A DNA stretch of 64,000 nt from Saprospiraceae bacterium (lineage in GTDB: Bacteria > Bacteroidota > Bacteroidia > Chitinophagales > Saprospiraceae). Position numbers and translations under genes: made by a program. The notes under the pieces are model-generated. The model saw only the letters and a program-made list of their open reading frames with translations, did not search any database and was not told where the DNA came from. Below, one piece after another: positions 38,402 through 47,904 of the stretch (the first letter of the stretch is position 1; every line of letters begins with the position of its first letter). The DNA lies in assembly GCA_016718505.1 (NCBI GenBank), contig JADKDE010000002.1, positions 868,001-932,000 on the forward strand, read 5' to 3'.

Positions 38402-39483
38402 AATTTTATGCCTCCATTAAAATAGTGGCTGGGATTAAGTTTTCATGCATTGTGGACATTCAGTATGGAGAGTTTTTTATAATCGCAAAAGAGATTGGGG
38501 ATTTGTTAAGTGATATGGAGGGCAATACAAAACAGGAAATTCTTTTAAAGTTCGATGAAGAATCTCACCCTATTATCCAAGATGTATTATCTTTTTTGGA
38601 CGAAAATAATTTGATATTTTTTACTAACATTCCAGATAATTACCCACCCATGCAAGACGACTGGGATTATCCAGCTTTGATATCAAATGCTGTGTTAGAA
38701 GTGGGAGACAGCGACTCATTGAACAATATTGAAATTGTATTGGATTCTTTGTTGTATCTAGGGTGTAAAAACATTCAATTCAAATTAAAAGAATCATTCC
38801 CAATTGAAGATATAAATAATCTATTTGAAAGAGGACCAATTAAAAAATTTACATCGATAGAATTGTTTTTTGACACACCAAAGATTATACCTATGACGGT
38901 ATTGCAGGATTTGACTGTCAATAACTACAATTTGTCCTTATTATGTGTTGGTTCACAACCAGTAGAAGAATATTTGCACTTTAGGAAGGACAATTTTGGT
39001 CATATTTATTTCATTAAAGATAAGATTACACCAAAATCTGCTTGTGGTATCATCAATCAAAACAATTTTTCCATTACCATTCCTACTTTCACCGAATCCC
39101 AGCATTTCAATACCTGTCTAAATCGTAAGATCGCCATAGATGCTATCGGTAATATCAAAAACTGCCCATCCATGGTTAAGTCTTATGGCAATATAAAAGA
39201 TACTTCTTTGATAGACGTGGCGAATAGCCCTGAGTTTCAAGAAGTATGGCATATAAAGAAAGACATGATACACGTGTGTAAGGATTGTGAGTTCAGGCAC
39301 GTCTGTACCGATTGTAGAGCCTATGTCGAAGATCCCGAAGACATTCTGTCCAAGCCCCTCAAATGTGGCTACAATCCATATGCGGGCGAGTGGAGCGAAT
39401 GGAGTACCAACCCTCTCAAGCAAAAAGCCATCACCTTTTATGGTATGCAAGACTTGATCAAAACGGAAGAATCAAACGCATAG
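38374..39483 (+). CDS. gwsS: Grasp-with-spasm SPASM-domain peptide maturase
   Basis: 369 residues. The N-terminal half lacks the CxxxCxxC radical-SAM motif. The C-terminal half has a Cys-rich SPASM-like segment: CLNRKIAIDAIGNIKNCPSM near 248, then HVCKDCEFRHVCTDCRAY near 305 and KCGYNPYAGEW near 331, enough to bind one or two iron-sulfur clusters. In known loci this protein accompanies the ATP-grasp ligase and is thought to assist maturation. It stands directly after gwsG and before the exporter, in a single run of plus-strand genes. Confidence 0.88.
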   Translation: MHSQEKGKIKFYASIKIVAGIKFSCIVDIQYGEFFIIAKEIGDLLSDMEGNTKQEILLKFDEESHPIIQDVLSFLDENNLIFFTNIPDNYPPMQDDWDYPALISNAVLEVGDSDSLNNIEIVLDSLLYLGCKNIQFKLKESFPIEDINNLFERGPIKKFTSIELFFDTPKIIPMTVLQDLTVNNYNLSLLCVGSQPVEEYLHFRKDNFGHIYFIKDKITPKSACGIINQNNFSITIPTFTESQHFNTCLNRKIAIDAIGNIKNCPSMVKSYGNIKDTSLIDVANSPEFQEVWHIKKDMIHVCKDCEFRHVCTDCRAYVEDPEDILSKPLKCGYNPYAGEWSEWSTNPLKQKAITFYGMQDLIKTEESNA

Positions 39484-39580
39484 CAATTGTATTTATACGA
39501 AATATAAAAATATATTCTATTGATATTCAGGCTATTGTATTATTTTGTAGATTTATAGCTTATATGGATAACCCAATTAT

Positions 39581-41835
39581 ATGATCAAATCATTTCCATA
39601 CTTTCGGCAGGCTGACGCCATGGATTGCGGACCTACATGCTTGCGCATGATAGCTGCTCACCATGGACAGACGTATCAGCAACATCAACTGAGGGAGCTT
39701 TGTGATATTGCGAAGGTTGGGGTAAGTCTTAGAGGAATAGGCCATGCAGCAGAAGAGATTGGGTTCAGGTCTCTTGCCGTCAAATTGCCCTATGAGGCCA
39801 AATCAGAAGAAGATGCAGGGCTGTTGGACGCTCCGTTGCCAGCGATCGTTCATTGGAATCAAAATCACTTCTTGGTATTGTATAAATTGACCAAGTCTCA
39901 TGCATGGATCAGCGATCCCGCCTCTGGCAAATTCAAACTGACCAGAGCCCAGTTCGAAAGGTCTTGGGTGAGCGATGGCGACGAGGGAGTAGTTTTGTTG
40001 CTGGAAACCAAACCTGAATTTTACGAAAAGGGGCAGGATAAAGCTCCAGAAGAGGGATTCAAATACTTATTCAATTATCTACGCCCGTATAAGAAGTTGA
40101 TGGTGCAACTCGTCATCGGGATGCTGCTGGGCTCTGTATTTTCCTTGATTTTGCCGTTTTTGACACAATCTGTGGTTGATATTGGTATTCGAGATCAAAA
40201 CCACTCCTTCATCAAGCTTGTGCTGATCGGTCAGTTGATGGTTTTTATCAGTCAAATGCTGGTCAATTTACTTCAGAGCAGGATTCTTTTACACGTATCA
40301 ACTAGGATAGATGTACACCTTGTAGATGATTTTTTGTCCAAACTCATGCGTCTGCCTATAGCATATTTCGACTCCAAAAATAGCGGAGACATCATGCAGC
40401 GGATTCATGACCAAAGCAGGATTCAGGATTTTTTGACCAATTCATCGCTTTCGATCTTGTTCTCGTTATTCCAATTATTGGTTTTTAGTTTTATTTTGGC
40501 ATTTTACAATACTACAATATTTTTAATATTTTTGGTAGCTTCTTTATTATACATAGGGTGGATTTCATTTTCCTAAAAAAAAGAAAAGAGATAGATTATA
40601 TAAGATTCAGCAGACTGTCAGACCAGCAAAGTAAACTTGTAGAGATCATCCAAGGGATGCAAGAAATAAAACTTCAAGGTTCTGAGCACAAGCACCGATA
40701 CACATGGGCTAATATACAAGCCTTATTGTTTAGGTTGAATCTAAGGTCATTGAATATAGGCCAATATCAAGACGTAGGTGCAGGATTTATCCATCAATTG
40801 AAGAATATTTTGATAACTTTCGTGGCAGCACAGGCGGTAATTGATGGCAAACTGACCTTGGGTATGATGCTCTCTGTTCAGTATATCATCGGCCAATTGA
40901 ATGGGCCATTGGAGCAGTTGATTAGGTTTATTCGGTCAGCGCAAGACGCAAAACTAAGCCTAGAAAGGCTGAATGAAATCAGGAGGCTTCCCGATGAAAA
41001 TACAGCCCAATTGAGCCAAAGCGTTGGGGTCACACCTAATCAGCCTTCAGAGGTCATAGATGATGCCTTCGAAGCCTTACTGGATTTACCCCCTGATAAG
41101 GGTGATATCACCATCGAAGGCGTTGGTTTCAAATATAATAAATTGGGAGATGAAGTATTGACTGATATAAATCTCAGGATACCTCAGGGAAAAGTCACGG
41201 CCATCGTAGGTACCTCAGGCAGCGGGAAGACCACTTTGGTTAAATTATTATTGGGATTTTATAACCCTACGAAAGGAAAAATATTTATAGACCGTTCTCC
41301 GCTTGACCTAATACAGCCAGCTGCATGGAGGAAAAAATGCGGAGCGGTGATGCAGGATGGCTTCATTTTTGGTGACTCAATAGCAAAAAACATAGCTGAA
41401 AGCGATGATACCATTGATCGTAAAAAACTTTTTCATGCAGTAAAAATGGCCAATATTGAAGAGTTTATCGAAAGTTTACCGCTAGGATATAACACCATGA
41501 TAGGAGCGAAAGGAAATGGAGTATCACAGGGACAAAAACAACGTTTGCTCATCGCAAGAGCAGTTTATAAAAATCCTTCTTTTTTGTTTTTTGATGAAGC
41601 AACGAATGCTTTGGACGCCAACAATGAGCGCACCATTATAGAAAATATGGAACGGTTTTATCATGGGAAGACTGTAGTAGTAGTGGCGCATAGATTGAGC
41701 ACAGTAAGACATGCAGATCAGATCATCGTCATGGAAAAAGGGCGAATCGTTGAGCAAGGAACCCACACCGAATTGGTTGATGCCAGAGGATCTTATTTTA
41801 ATCTAGTTCGCAATCAGTTGGAATTAGGGGCATAA
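39581..41835 (+). CDS. C39-peptidase bacteriocin-type ABC exporter (PCAT), one frame break
   Basis: The N-terminal C39 peptidase (FRQADAMDCGPTCLRMIAAH, catalytic Cys 16; HWNQNHFLVLY with the His; ISDPASG with the Asp) cuts the leader after GG. A membrane domain (about 165-440) and an ATPase with GTSGSGKTTLVKLLLG (Walker A), GVSQGQKQRLLIARAVY (signature) and FLFFDEATNALD (Walker B) follow. The frame breaks at TTTT, 40568-40571; one more T reads ISFFLKKRKEIDYIRF and yields 751 residues. It should cleave and export the modified peptide with the HlyD-type protein next to it. Confidence 0.92.
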
Positions 41836-41849
41836 AAAGCAATGACACC

Positions 41850-43154
41850 ATGACTCAAGACGAAAAAGAACATATCAAAATCAACCAGCCAGAAATCATT
41901 CAGTCGATACTGGGCAAACCCCCATCCAGTATCACGACTTATGGCATTGGACTTGTCGGTTTTGCATTTTTTATTTTGCTGCTACTTGCATCGTGGGTTT
42001 CTTATCCTGATGTGGTCCAAGCCCCAATCGTAATCAATAGATCCAATCCCCCCATCAAGTTGCTTCCTAAGGTTCAGGGACGAATTACTAAAATATATTT
42101 TGGAGACAAGTCTTCTGTTAACAAAGGGGATGTATTGGCGTCAATTGAACATGAAGCCAATTTGGAAAATCTCGATGAACTAAAAGCGCTTTTGTCTAAA
42201 ATTGAAAATTTTGATGATCCTAAGGAAATATTGGATATAGAGACCATGGAGGACATGCAAGGAGGAGAGCTTCAAGCTGAGGTTTCTGATATTATGCTCC
42301 AAATCCAAACTTTACAGCAGGAATTGAAAGAAACCATCGTTTTTAAAAAGATCAAATCTCTAGAGCAAGAAATTGCTCAGACAAAAAAATTGAATCTGTC
42401 GATGCAATCTCAGGAAAAGATATTTTCTCAAGAATTGTCTAATATTCAAAAAGATTTTACTAGGGCAAAAAAACTTAACTCTCAAGGTGTCATAAGCAAT
42501 GCGGATCTTGAAAAATCAGAATCAGCATTTTTGAGCCAAAAGCGACAACTTGAATCAATGAAATCAGGGCGCTTAACAAATGAAGTAAGAATAGAACAGT
42601 TAAACACACAAATCATAACGCTTCAACAAGAAAGACGAACATCTGTAGAAGCGAAATGGAAAAACTTGAAACAAACGGCTCAAAACATGGAATCGAGTTT
42701 GTCAAAATGGCAAAATACCTTTCAAATTAAGGCTCCTATATCAGGACAATTGAGCTTTGGAAAAGTATGGTATCTTGAACAATTCATTACGACACAAGAC
42801 GAGTATTGTGCCATCATTCCAAATCGCAATGCTGACAAACCATTTGCCTACGGTGAATTGGGTTTTGCTGGTTCAGGTAAAGTTAAAGTTGGGCAAATTT
42901 GCAATATAGCATTGGATGGATTTCCAGTTCAAGAGTATGGATTGATTAAAGGAAAGTTGGCTGAAATAGCCTTGTTGCCAACAAAAGAATCTTATCAGAT
43001 AAAAATAACACTACCGGATACTTTGATGACAACTTACAAGAAAATCATCCCTTTCCGCCCAGAGAGCAAAGGTACTGTCACAATCGTCACTGAAGACAAA
43101 AGCATACTCGGACGGATTTTTGACCAAATGAGAAATGTTTTGAAGAATAAATAA
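41850..43154 (+). CDS. HlyD-type membrane fusion protein
   Basis: 434 residues. A membrane helix at about 33-52 (YGIGLVGFAFFILLLLASWV) is followed by VQAPIVINRSNPPIKLLPKV. A Glu/Lys/Gln-rich helical hairpin at about 120-290 and a lipoyl/beta-barrel return (FQIKAPISGQLSFGKVWY) follow. It links the PCAT exporter to an outer-membrane channel, letting the peptide cross the envelope. It lies 14 bases after the exporter gene and shares its strand. The outer-membrane TolC-like partner is not in the window. Confidence 0.9.
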   Translation: MTQDEKEHIKINQPEIIQSILGKPPSSITTYGIGLVGFAFFILLLLASWVSYPDVVQAPIVINRSNPPIKLLPKVQGRITKIYFGDKSSVNKGDVLASIEHEANLENLDELKALLSKIENFDDPKEILDIETMEDMQGGELQAEVSDIMLQIQTLQQELKETIVFKKIKSLEQEIAQTKKLNLSMQSQEKIFSQELSNIQKDFTRAKKLNSQGVISNADLEKSESAFLSQKRQLESMKSGRLTNEVRIEQLNTQIITLQQERRTSVEAKWKNLKQTAQNMESSLSKWQNTFQIKAPISGQLSFGKVWYLEQFITTQDEYCAIIPNRNADKPFAYGELGFAGSGKVKVGQICNIALDGFPVQEYGLIKGKLAEIALLPTKESYQIKITLPDTLMTTYKKIIPFRPESKGTVTIVTEDKSILGRIFDQMRNVLKNK

Positions 43155-43372
43155 TTCATTTGGCTTCCAAGACTAAACTTCAAATCTAACACTTACACAT
43201 AAGGACTCAATTTAATATATTGGTTTGCGTTTACAAATATTGCGCATAAATTTTGGTGATGTGCAGATCATGCCATATATTTGTTGATGTAGTTGTGCGG
43301 AGAATGAATCTTTGTTGGCTCGAAACTTGAAATTTACTTTAGAATCTATTTTATTCACTCTTTTAAAAAATA

Positions 43373-43678
43373 ATGATGATGGAAATGACCTCGCTTTTGC
43401 TCAAAATTCTCTTGGGTTATGCATTACTCTTTATGTTTTGGCGTCAAGTGTTGATGATCAGAGCTGGACTGAAGAAAGATGCACCTATTAATGGCATTTG
43501 GTATATTGGCATCCCTACGGTCGGGACTTTTTGGGGTCGCATTCAACTAGATTTGTTGACGAGTCTATTTGGCGATTCGTACTTGATATTTGCCTTAAAT
43601 CTTATTTTACTTTTTGTTGTGGTTTTTGGTGTTTACACCTTTTGGCGCCGACAGATTGCTGGTTGGGTGCGAGGGTGA
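43373..43678 (+). CDS. Small two-helix membrane protein, unknown
   Basis: 101 residues with helices at about 8-25 (LLKILLGYALLFMFW) and 68-90 (YLIFALNLILLFVVVFGVY) and a conserved-looking IGIPTVGTFWGRIQLDLL loop between them. I do not recognise it. The 218-base gap after the HlyD gene suggests its own promoter. As part of the peptide island it might be an immunity protein, a role often filled by small membrane proteins beside exporters; this is a guess. Confidence 0.5.
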   Translation: MMMEMTSLLLKILLGYALLFMFWRQVLMIRAGLKKDAPINGIWYIGIPTVGTFWGRIQLDLLTSLFGDSYLIFALNLILLFVVVFGVYTFWRRQIAGWVRG

Positions 43679-43730
43679 AGTCGTGGTTAGTTACGTAGCT
43701 TTTAGGCTTTTTATAATTTGAAATAAAATC

Positions 43731-44354
43731 ATGAAACTTGCACATTTGATCATAAGATGGATTGTATTTATCCTTCTTTTTTGTTGTAAATCCTCAATTA
43801 TTTCTCAAACGATTATTCCCGATGATTTTTCGGAATATTATCATCGGATTGCTAATTTGCCGAAGGATTCAATGGTTAGGACAGCAAATGGGGTTTTAGT
43901 TCCAAAATATTTATTGGACTTGGACTTTTTAGACGGATGTAAGATACCGATATTTCAAGCAAAAAGCCTCTATGGGAAAGATCTTAATGTGAATTATAAT
44001 GGCGGGTTAACCCTATTGAATTTTTGGTTTATCGTATGTACTCCTTGTGTTGATGAAATTCCATTTTTGAACGAATTGCAGAATAAATATCTAGGGAAAC
44101 TAAATATTGTTTCTATTTGTAGAGACCCAGAACCTTATATCCTTAATTTTATCGAGAACCATCCTATAAATTATACAATCGTCCCCAATGCAGAAATCCT
44201 AATTGACAACCATTTTAGAATGACATGGGGCTATCCCAAAAATATTCTCGTTAATTCTGATGGAAAAGTGTTGGCGATGACTCGAGGGTTTAAAGGGACA
44301 GAAGATGTAAATTATCAAAAAATTGAAAATCTGATTGAGCAAAATACGAAGTAA
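43731..44354 (+). CDS. TlpA-like periplasmic thioredoxin, copy 1
   Basis: 207 residues. A signal peptide at about 1-22 is followed by a TlpA/AhpC-type thioredoxin domain with LTLLNFWFIVCTPCVDEIPF (redox CTPC) and WGYPKNILVNSDGKVLAM with the cis-Pro region. Such proteins reduce or exchange disulfides outside the cytoplasm. It resembles the protein at 51156, and thioredoxins are often found with grasp-with-spasm loci. A Cys-bearing core peptide fits a role in its redox handling. Confidence 0.82.
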   Translation: MKLAHLIIRWIVFILLFCCKSSIISQTIIPDDFSEYYHRIANLPKDSMVRTANGVLVPKYLLDLDFLDGCKIPIFQAKSLYGKDLNVNYNGGLTLLNFWFIVCTPCVDEIPFLNELQNKYLGKLNIVSICRDPEPYILNFIENHPINYTIVPNAEILIDNHFRMTWGYPKNILVNSDGKVLAMTRGFKGTEDVNYQKIENLIEQNTK

Positions 44355-44462
44355 AAATTCTATTTTATTGACGCGCAAAGAACTTGAGAGTCACCAGCAA
44401 ACTTTGGTCGGGTGCTGAACTCCTTCCTATTAGCGGTGCTCCTTGCGATTAAATTTTGACTT

Positions 44463-44683
44463 ATGAAAAATAAACAACTAATTGCCTATTTATTATTTTT
44501 TTCGAGTACAATACCGCGGATGAGCAATATTTTGGATCACAATTTAGAGTAATTGATAATGAATTAAAGCTTAAAAAAATGGTGTATGGGGAGGATTTTG
44601 CAGACGAAATTAGGAGCTATTGTAGATTTCCTTCTTTAGCAAAATATAAAAAAGACAGCAGCGAAAAGGTGATTAAGAAATAG
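44463..44683 (+). pseudogene. Small secreted protein broken by one frame break
   Basis: It starts MKNKQLIAYLLFFSS (signal peptide) and the frame ends at once after ILDHNLE. A second frame from about 44510 reads ADEQYFGSQFRVIDNELKLK and on to KVIKK at 44683. The break sits in the T-rich run near 44498-44503. About 73 residues when joined. Unknown family. The gap 44684-44838 holds nothing except a TACCTTTG box at about 44812. Confidence 0.45.
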
Positions 44684-44838
44684 GCTAAATGTGACAATGC
44701 TTTTGGAAGACAAGTCTTTTATCTTTGTTTTGAATGCTCAGGCTAGTTCTGGTTAAAATTTATATTCTACTCAAATATTAAATATAATCCTTAGAAATTA
44801 GTACCCAATTAGGTACCTTTGTATAAATTCAAAATACT

Positions 44839-45075
44839 ATGCCTACGATTGATAATTTTCATGGTATAAAAATACATGTTTATAATGGAGAACACCGACC
44901 CCCCCACATTCATGCCGTATATAACGAATTTGAAGTTTTAGTATCAATTGAAGATGGTGAAATATATGCAGGATATTTGCCTCCAAAACAAATGAAAATG
45001 GTTTTAGAGTGGTTGCTGGGAAACTCAAAATGGGCATTGGGAATTTTTTACGAATTAAATCCAAATTTGCAATGA
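44839..45075 (+). CDS. DUF4160 protein
   Basis: 78 residues. IKIHVYNGEHRPPHIHAVY and EFEVLVSIEDGEIYAGYLP are the DUF4160 hallmarks. The family is paired with DUF2442 proteins in putative toxin-antitoxin-like modules. The stop overlaps the next gene's start (ATGA), as expected. Toxin or regulator roles are unproven. Confidence 0.85.
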   Translation: MPTIDNFHGIKIHVYNGEHRPPHIHAVYNEFEVLVSIEDGEIYAGYLPPKQMKMVLEWLLGNSKWALGIFYELNPNLQ

Positions 45076-45593
45076 GACAAAATTTAAAAATGCCGAGAAT
45101 ACTTAAAATAAACTGGATAAATGAATTAGATATTTCTGTTGTTTTTAACAATGGAGAATCGAGAATAATTGATTTTCGAAAAGTATTCAATTCAATTGGT
45201 GTGACCGAAGCATCTCCTCCATTTATACTTTATGACTTAGCAGAATTTTTAAAAGTTGAAATTCAAGATAATACTTTGTCATGGAATAATGTCGAGCAAT
45301 ACATTACTGGTCGTGATGGGAATAAAATCAAAGTACCTTTTGAGATTGGAGCTGATGTTTTACTAATGTATAGCCAACCCGAAAAGGATGAGCTTTCAAT
45401 AAAAATTGGGCAACTCGTACGACAGGAACGTTTAAAGTCTGGATTAACCCAAAAAGATTTAGCAATTAAAAGTGGAACAACTAGGACCTATATTTCACGT
45501 ATTGAAAATGATAGATCTGATTTAGAATTGGCAACTTTAAGAAAAATAATTGAGACTGGATTGGGGAAAAAACTTGAAATATCCATTCGGTAA
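45072..45593 (+). CDS. DUF2442 domain fused to XRE helix-turn-helix
   Basis: 173 residues from ATG 45072. Residues of about 8-95 match DUF2442 (ISVVFNNGESRIIDFRKVF, LSWNNVEQYI). Residues of about 108-170 form an HTH_3 domain (LTQKDLAIKSGTTRTYISRI, ENDRSDLELATL). It is probably the DNA-binding partner and autoregulator of the DUF4160 protein. The C-terminal end, GLGKKLEISI, resembles the end of the HigA at 18396 (GLGRKVNLSI), so the HTH parts are related. Confidence 0.85.
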   Translation: MRQNLKMPRILKINWINELDISVVFNNGESRIIDFRKVFNSIGVTEASPPFILYDLAEFLKVEIQDNTLSWNNVEQYITGRDGNKIKVPFEIGADVLLMYSQPEKDELSIKIGQLVRQERLKSGLTQKDLAIKSGTTRTYISRIENDRSDLELATLRKIIETGLGKKLEISIR

Positions 45594-45909
45594 ATGGCTT
45601 ATTTTCCATGAATGCGTCTCTTTTTTGATACCATTCTTTGACTTTATTTCTACCCATATTTTAGTTAAAATAATTAGTTTGCCAAATACAACGATTGATA
45701 TTTTTTGTTTATATTTCGCAATACATTTAGTACTACTATTTTCATTTTAAGGAATAATGTATCTAAGTATTTTGCTTTAGGAAAGGATAAGGTTTTGTTA
45801 TCAAAAATTAAAAATATGCAGCAGTCTTGGCACCCCTTTTTAGTTTTTGGGTCTTAAAATCTCTTTGTTTAAAATAACCAAATTTAAAATACGCAACGAC
45901 CTTAACAAA

Positions 45910-46849
45910 ATGAATAAATCGAAATCTCATAGAATACTTGCCATTGGATGCGTTATTTTATTTGCCTTGAGTTCATTTAAGTTATCTTCTCAGGAGCTCC
46001 AAGAATATTATCCACCTCAGTTTCAAGGAGTTTCAGATAGCACGTACAAACATTATACCCACATGTTGAAGGTTTCATTTCAAGAATTAAAAAGAGATAT
46101 TAAGTACGATGCAGCAATGAATATGGGAATCTATTATTGCCATCTCAAAGTATCTCCAGATATTGTTTGGAATTCTATTCTATATGCAATGAAAATTGAT
46201 TCCATAGGATGTTGTAAACTTGATTTTAATTGGGCCGCAAGGAACAAACTAATAAAGGCCTCGATTACAGCTAAACAATATTTCGAATATCGCAAGATAT
46301 GTGATACGGTTTTCAAAAGAGTCGATTCACTTGTTAATCAAAGAATTGGTCAAAATTCAGCAAAGGGATGAGCAAATTCGAGACCATCATACCTATGAAG
46401 AAATTAGAACTAACAAAAAGCTGCAAGATGAAATGGTCCACTTGGATACTATCAACATGAGACATATTGACGATATCCTCCTTAGATATGGACGATACCC
46501 AGGCAAGAAATTGGTCGATGAATTGTCGGATGTTGTGGCGTCCGTAATCCAGCATTCGCCATATGCGAACCAAGCAAAATACTTACCTTATATAAAAAAA
46601 GCAGTTTACGACTATGATTTGAGTTCAGAGTACCTCGTCGTAATGACAGATCGGATAAAGGTAATAGAAGGAAAACCACAACTTTACGGCTCACAGATCG
46701 TGTATGATGAGGAGAAAAAAAAGGAAGTGTTATATAACTATCAAGGAACAATCCAAGAGGTCGAAAAGAGGCGTGAATCATTGGGATTAATTACATTGAA
46801 AAAGTATCTCAGAAACTATTATCCAAACATTGAATATCCAACTAAGTGA
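45910..46849 (+). CDS. Secreted DUF6624-like protein, copy 2, one frame break
   Basis: ATG at 45910 (MNKSKSHRILAIGCVIL). It is closely related to the protein at 36321 over its full length, including QYFEYRKICDTVFKRVDS and HHTYEEIRTNKKLQDEMV. A one-base insertion near 46331-46336 shifts the frame; removing it gives SLLIKELVKIQQRDEQ and 312 residues, exactly the length of copy 1. The C-terminal DUF6624-like block is GKPQLYGSQIVYDEEKKK. Likely a duplication of the operon gene. Confidence 0.78.
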
Positions 46850-46876
46850 TGATAGAGTAAAAAAAATGTAAATGAC

Positions 46877-47800
46877 ATGAATTTCAATTTTAGAGTTTTA
46901 ATATTTATCATTTTCCTTCCTCTAGTAGGTTGGGCGCAGAAAGAATCTTTCTATATACCACCGAAGAGTGATTCGATAACCCTAGAACGTTACAATAGGT
47001 TTCTAACCCAACTCAAGCATGGCCAAGCAGAAAAAAACATGTTAAAGTGCTATAACCCGAACTATAATATTGTTTGTGCTTATAGAGAACTTAAAGCACA
47101 ACAACATGTCATTTATGAAGCGAGCTTGGATTGTTTGAGATCTGATTCTGTTGGTTGTTGCAAGTTTATGTTTCGGTTAACTGGTGATAATGTTTATGAT
47201 ATATCCTATAGTTTTAAGGATAAAAAAACGATAGCATATTTTAGAAAAGTTTGCGATTCGGTCTATAAGCGAATCGACTCAAATTTGATCAGAAAATTAA
47301 TCAAAATAGAAGAGAGGGATCAGAAAATTAGAGGTAAGCATACTCTTGTTGAAATTAATACTAATGACCGACTAAGAGAAGAAATGGTTCATTTGGATAC
47401 GCTGAATTTAACGGAAATAGATGCAATCATTAAAGAATGTGGAGGATACCCAAGCAAAAAATTGGTAGGTGATACGAATAATGACGTTATTTATTTGGTG
47501 ATATTACATTCACCTTTGAATACCCAAGAACAGTATTTGCCTTTGATTAGAAAAGCCGTTTTTGCTGGCGAATTGGTTCCAAATTATTTGGCGACTCTCG
47601 AGGACCGCATTCTATTTATAAAAAATAAACCCCAATTGTATGGCACGCAAATAAGCTACGATAAAGCTAAAAAGCAAGAAGCCTTATACAAATGGGTAGG
47701 GACATTAGAAGATTTAGAGAAAAGACGGGATTTTATGGGCATGGAGCCTTTAAAAAACTATTTGCGAAGATTCAATTTAGAATATCCCCCCAAGCCATGA
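46877..47800 (+). CDS. Secreted DUF6624-like protein, copy 3
   Basis: 307 residues, intact. Signal peptide (VLIFIIFLPLVGWAQ), then the same layout as copies 1 and 2 but more divergent: YFRKVCDSVYKRIDSNLIRK, GGYPSKKLVGDTNNDVIYL and KPQLYGTQISYDKAKKQ, the last being the best match to the DUF6624 YGTQ signature. 27 bases after copy 2, so probably in one transcript. Confidence 0.78.
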   Translation: MNFNFRVLIFIIFLPLVGWAQKESFYIPPKSDSITLERYNRFLTQLKHGQAEKNMLKCYNPNYNIVCAYRELKAQQHVIYEASLDCLRSDSVGCCKFMFRLTGDNVYDISYSFKDKKTIAYFRKVCDSVYKRIDSNLIRKLIKIEERDQKIRGKHTLVEINTNDRLREEMVHLDTLNLTEIDAIIKECGGYPSKKLVGDTNNDVIYLVILHSPLNTQEQYLPLIRKAVFAGELVPNYLATLEDRILFIKNKPQLYGTQISYDKAKKQEALYKWVGTLEDLEKRRDFMGMEPLKNYLRRFNLEYPPKP

Positions 47801-47904
47801 TTGAAATCCAAAATTTGAGTATATTTATTTCTAAAATGATTCGCTACTTATGAGATATATGGCGGTTATGTTTTAAGTTAATTTAAATATTAATTACGCA
47901 AACA

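Noticed and set aside
38374..39483. gwsS as a radical-SAM enzyme
   Set aside because: There is a Cys-rich SPASM-like end, but no CxxxCxxC in the N-terminal half.
45594..45909. Short open frames after the DUF2442-HTH gene
   Set aside because: They overlap or follow the HTH gene in other frames, have hydrophobic low-complexity content and no start context. I see no gene in this gap.
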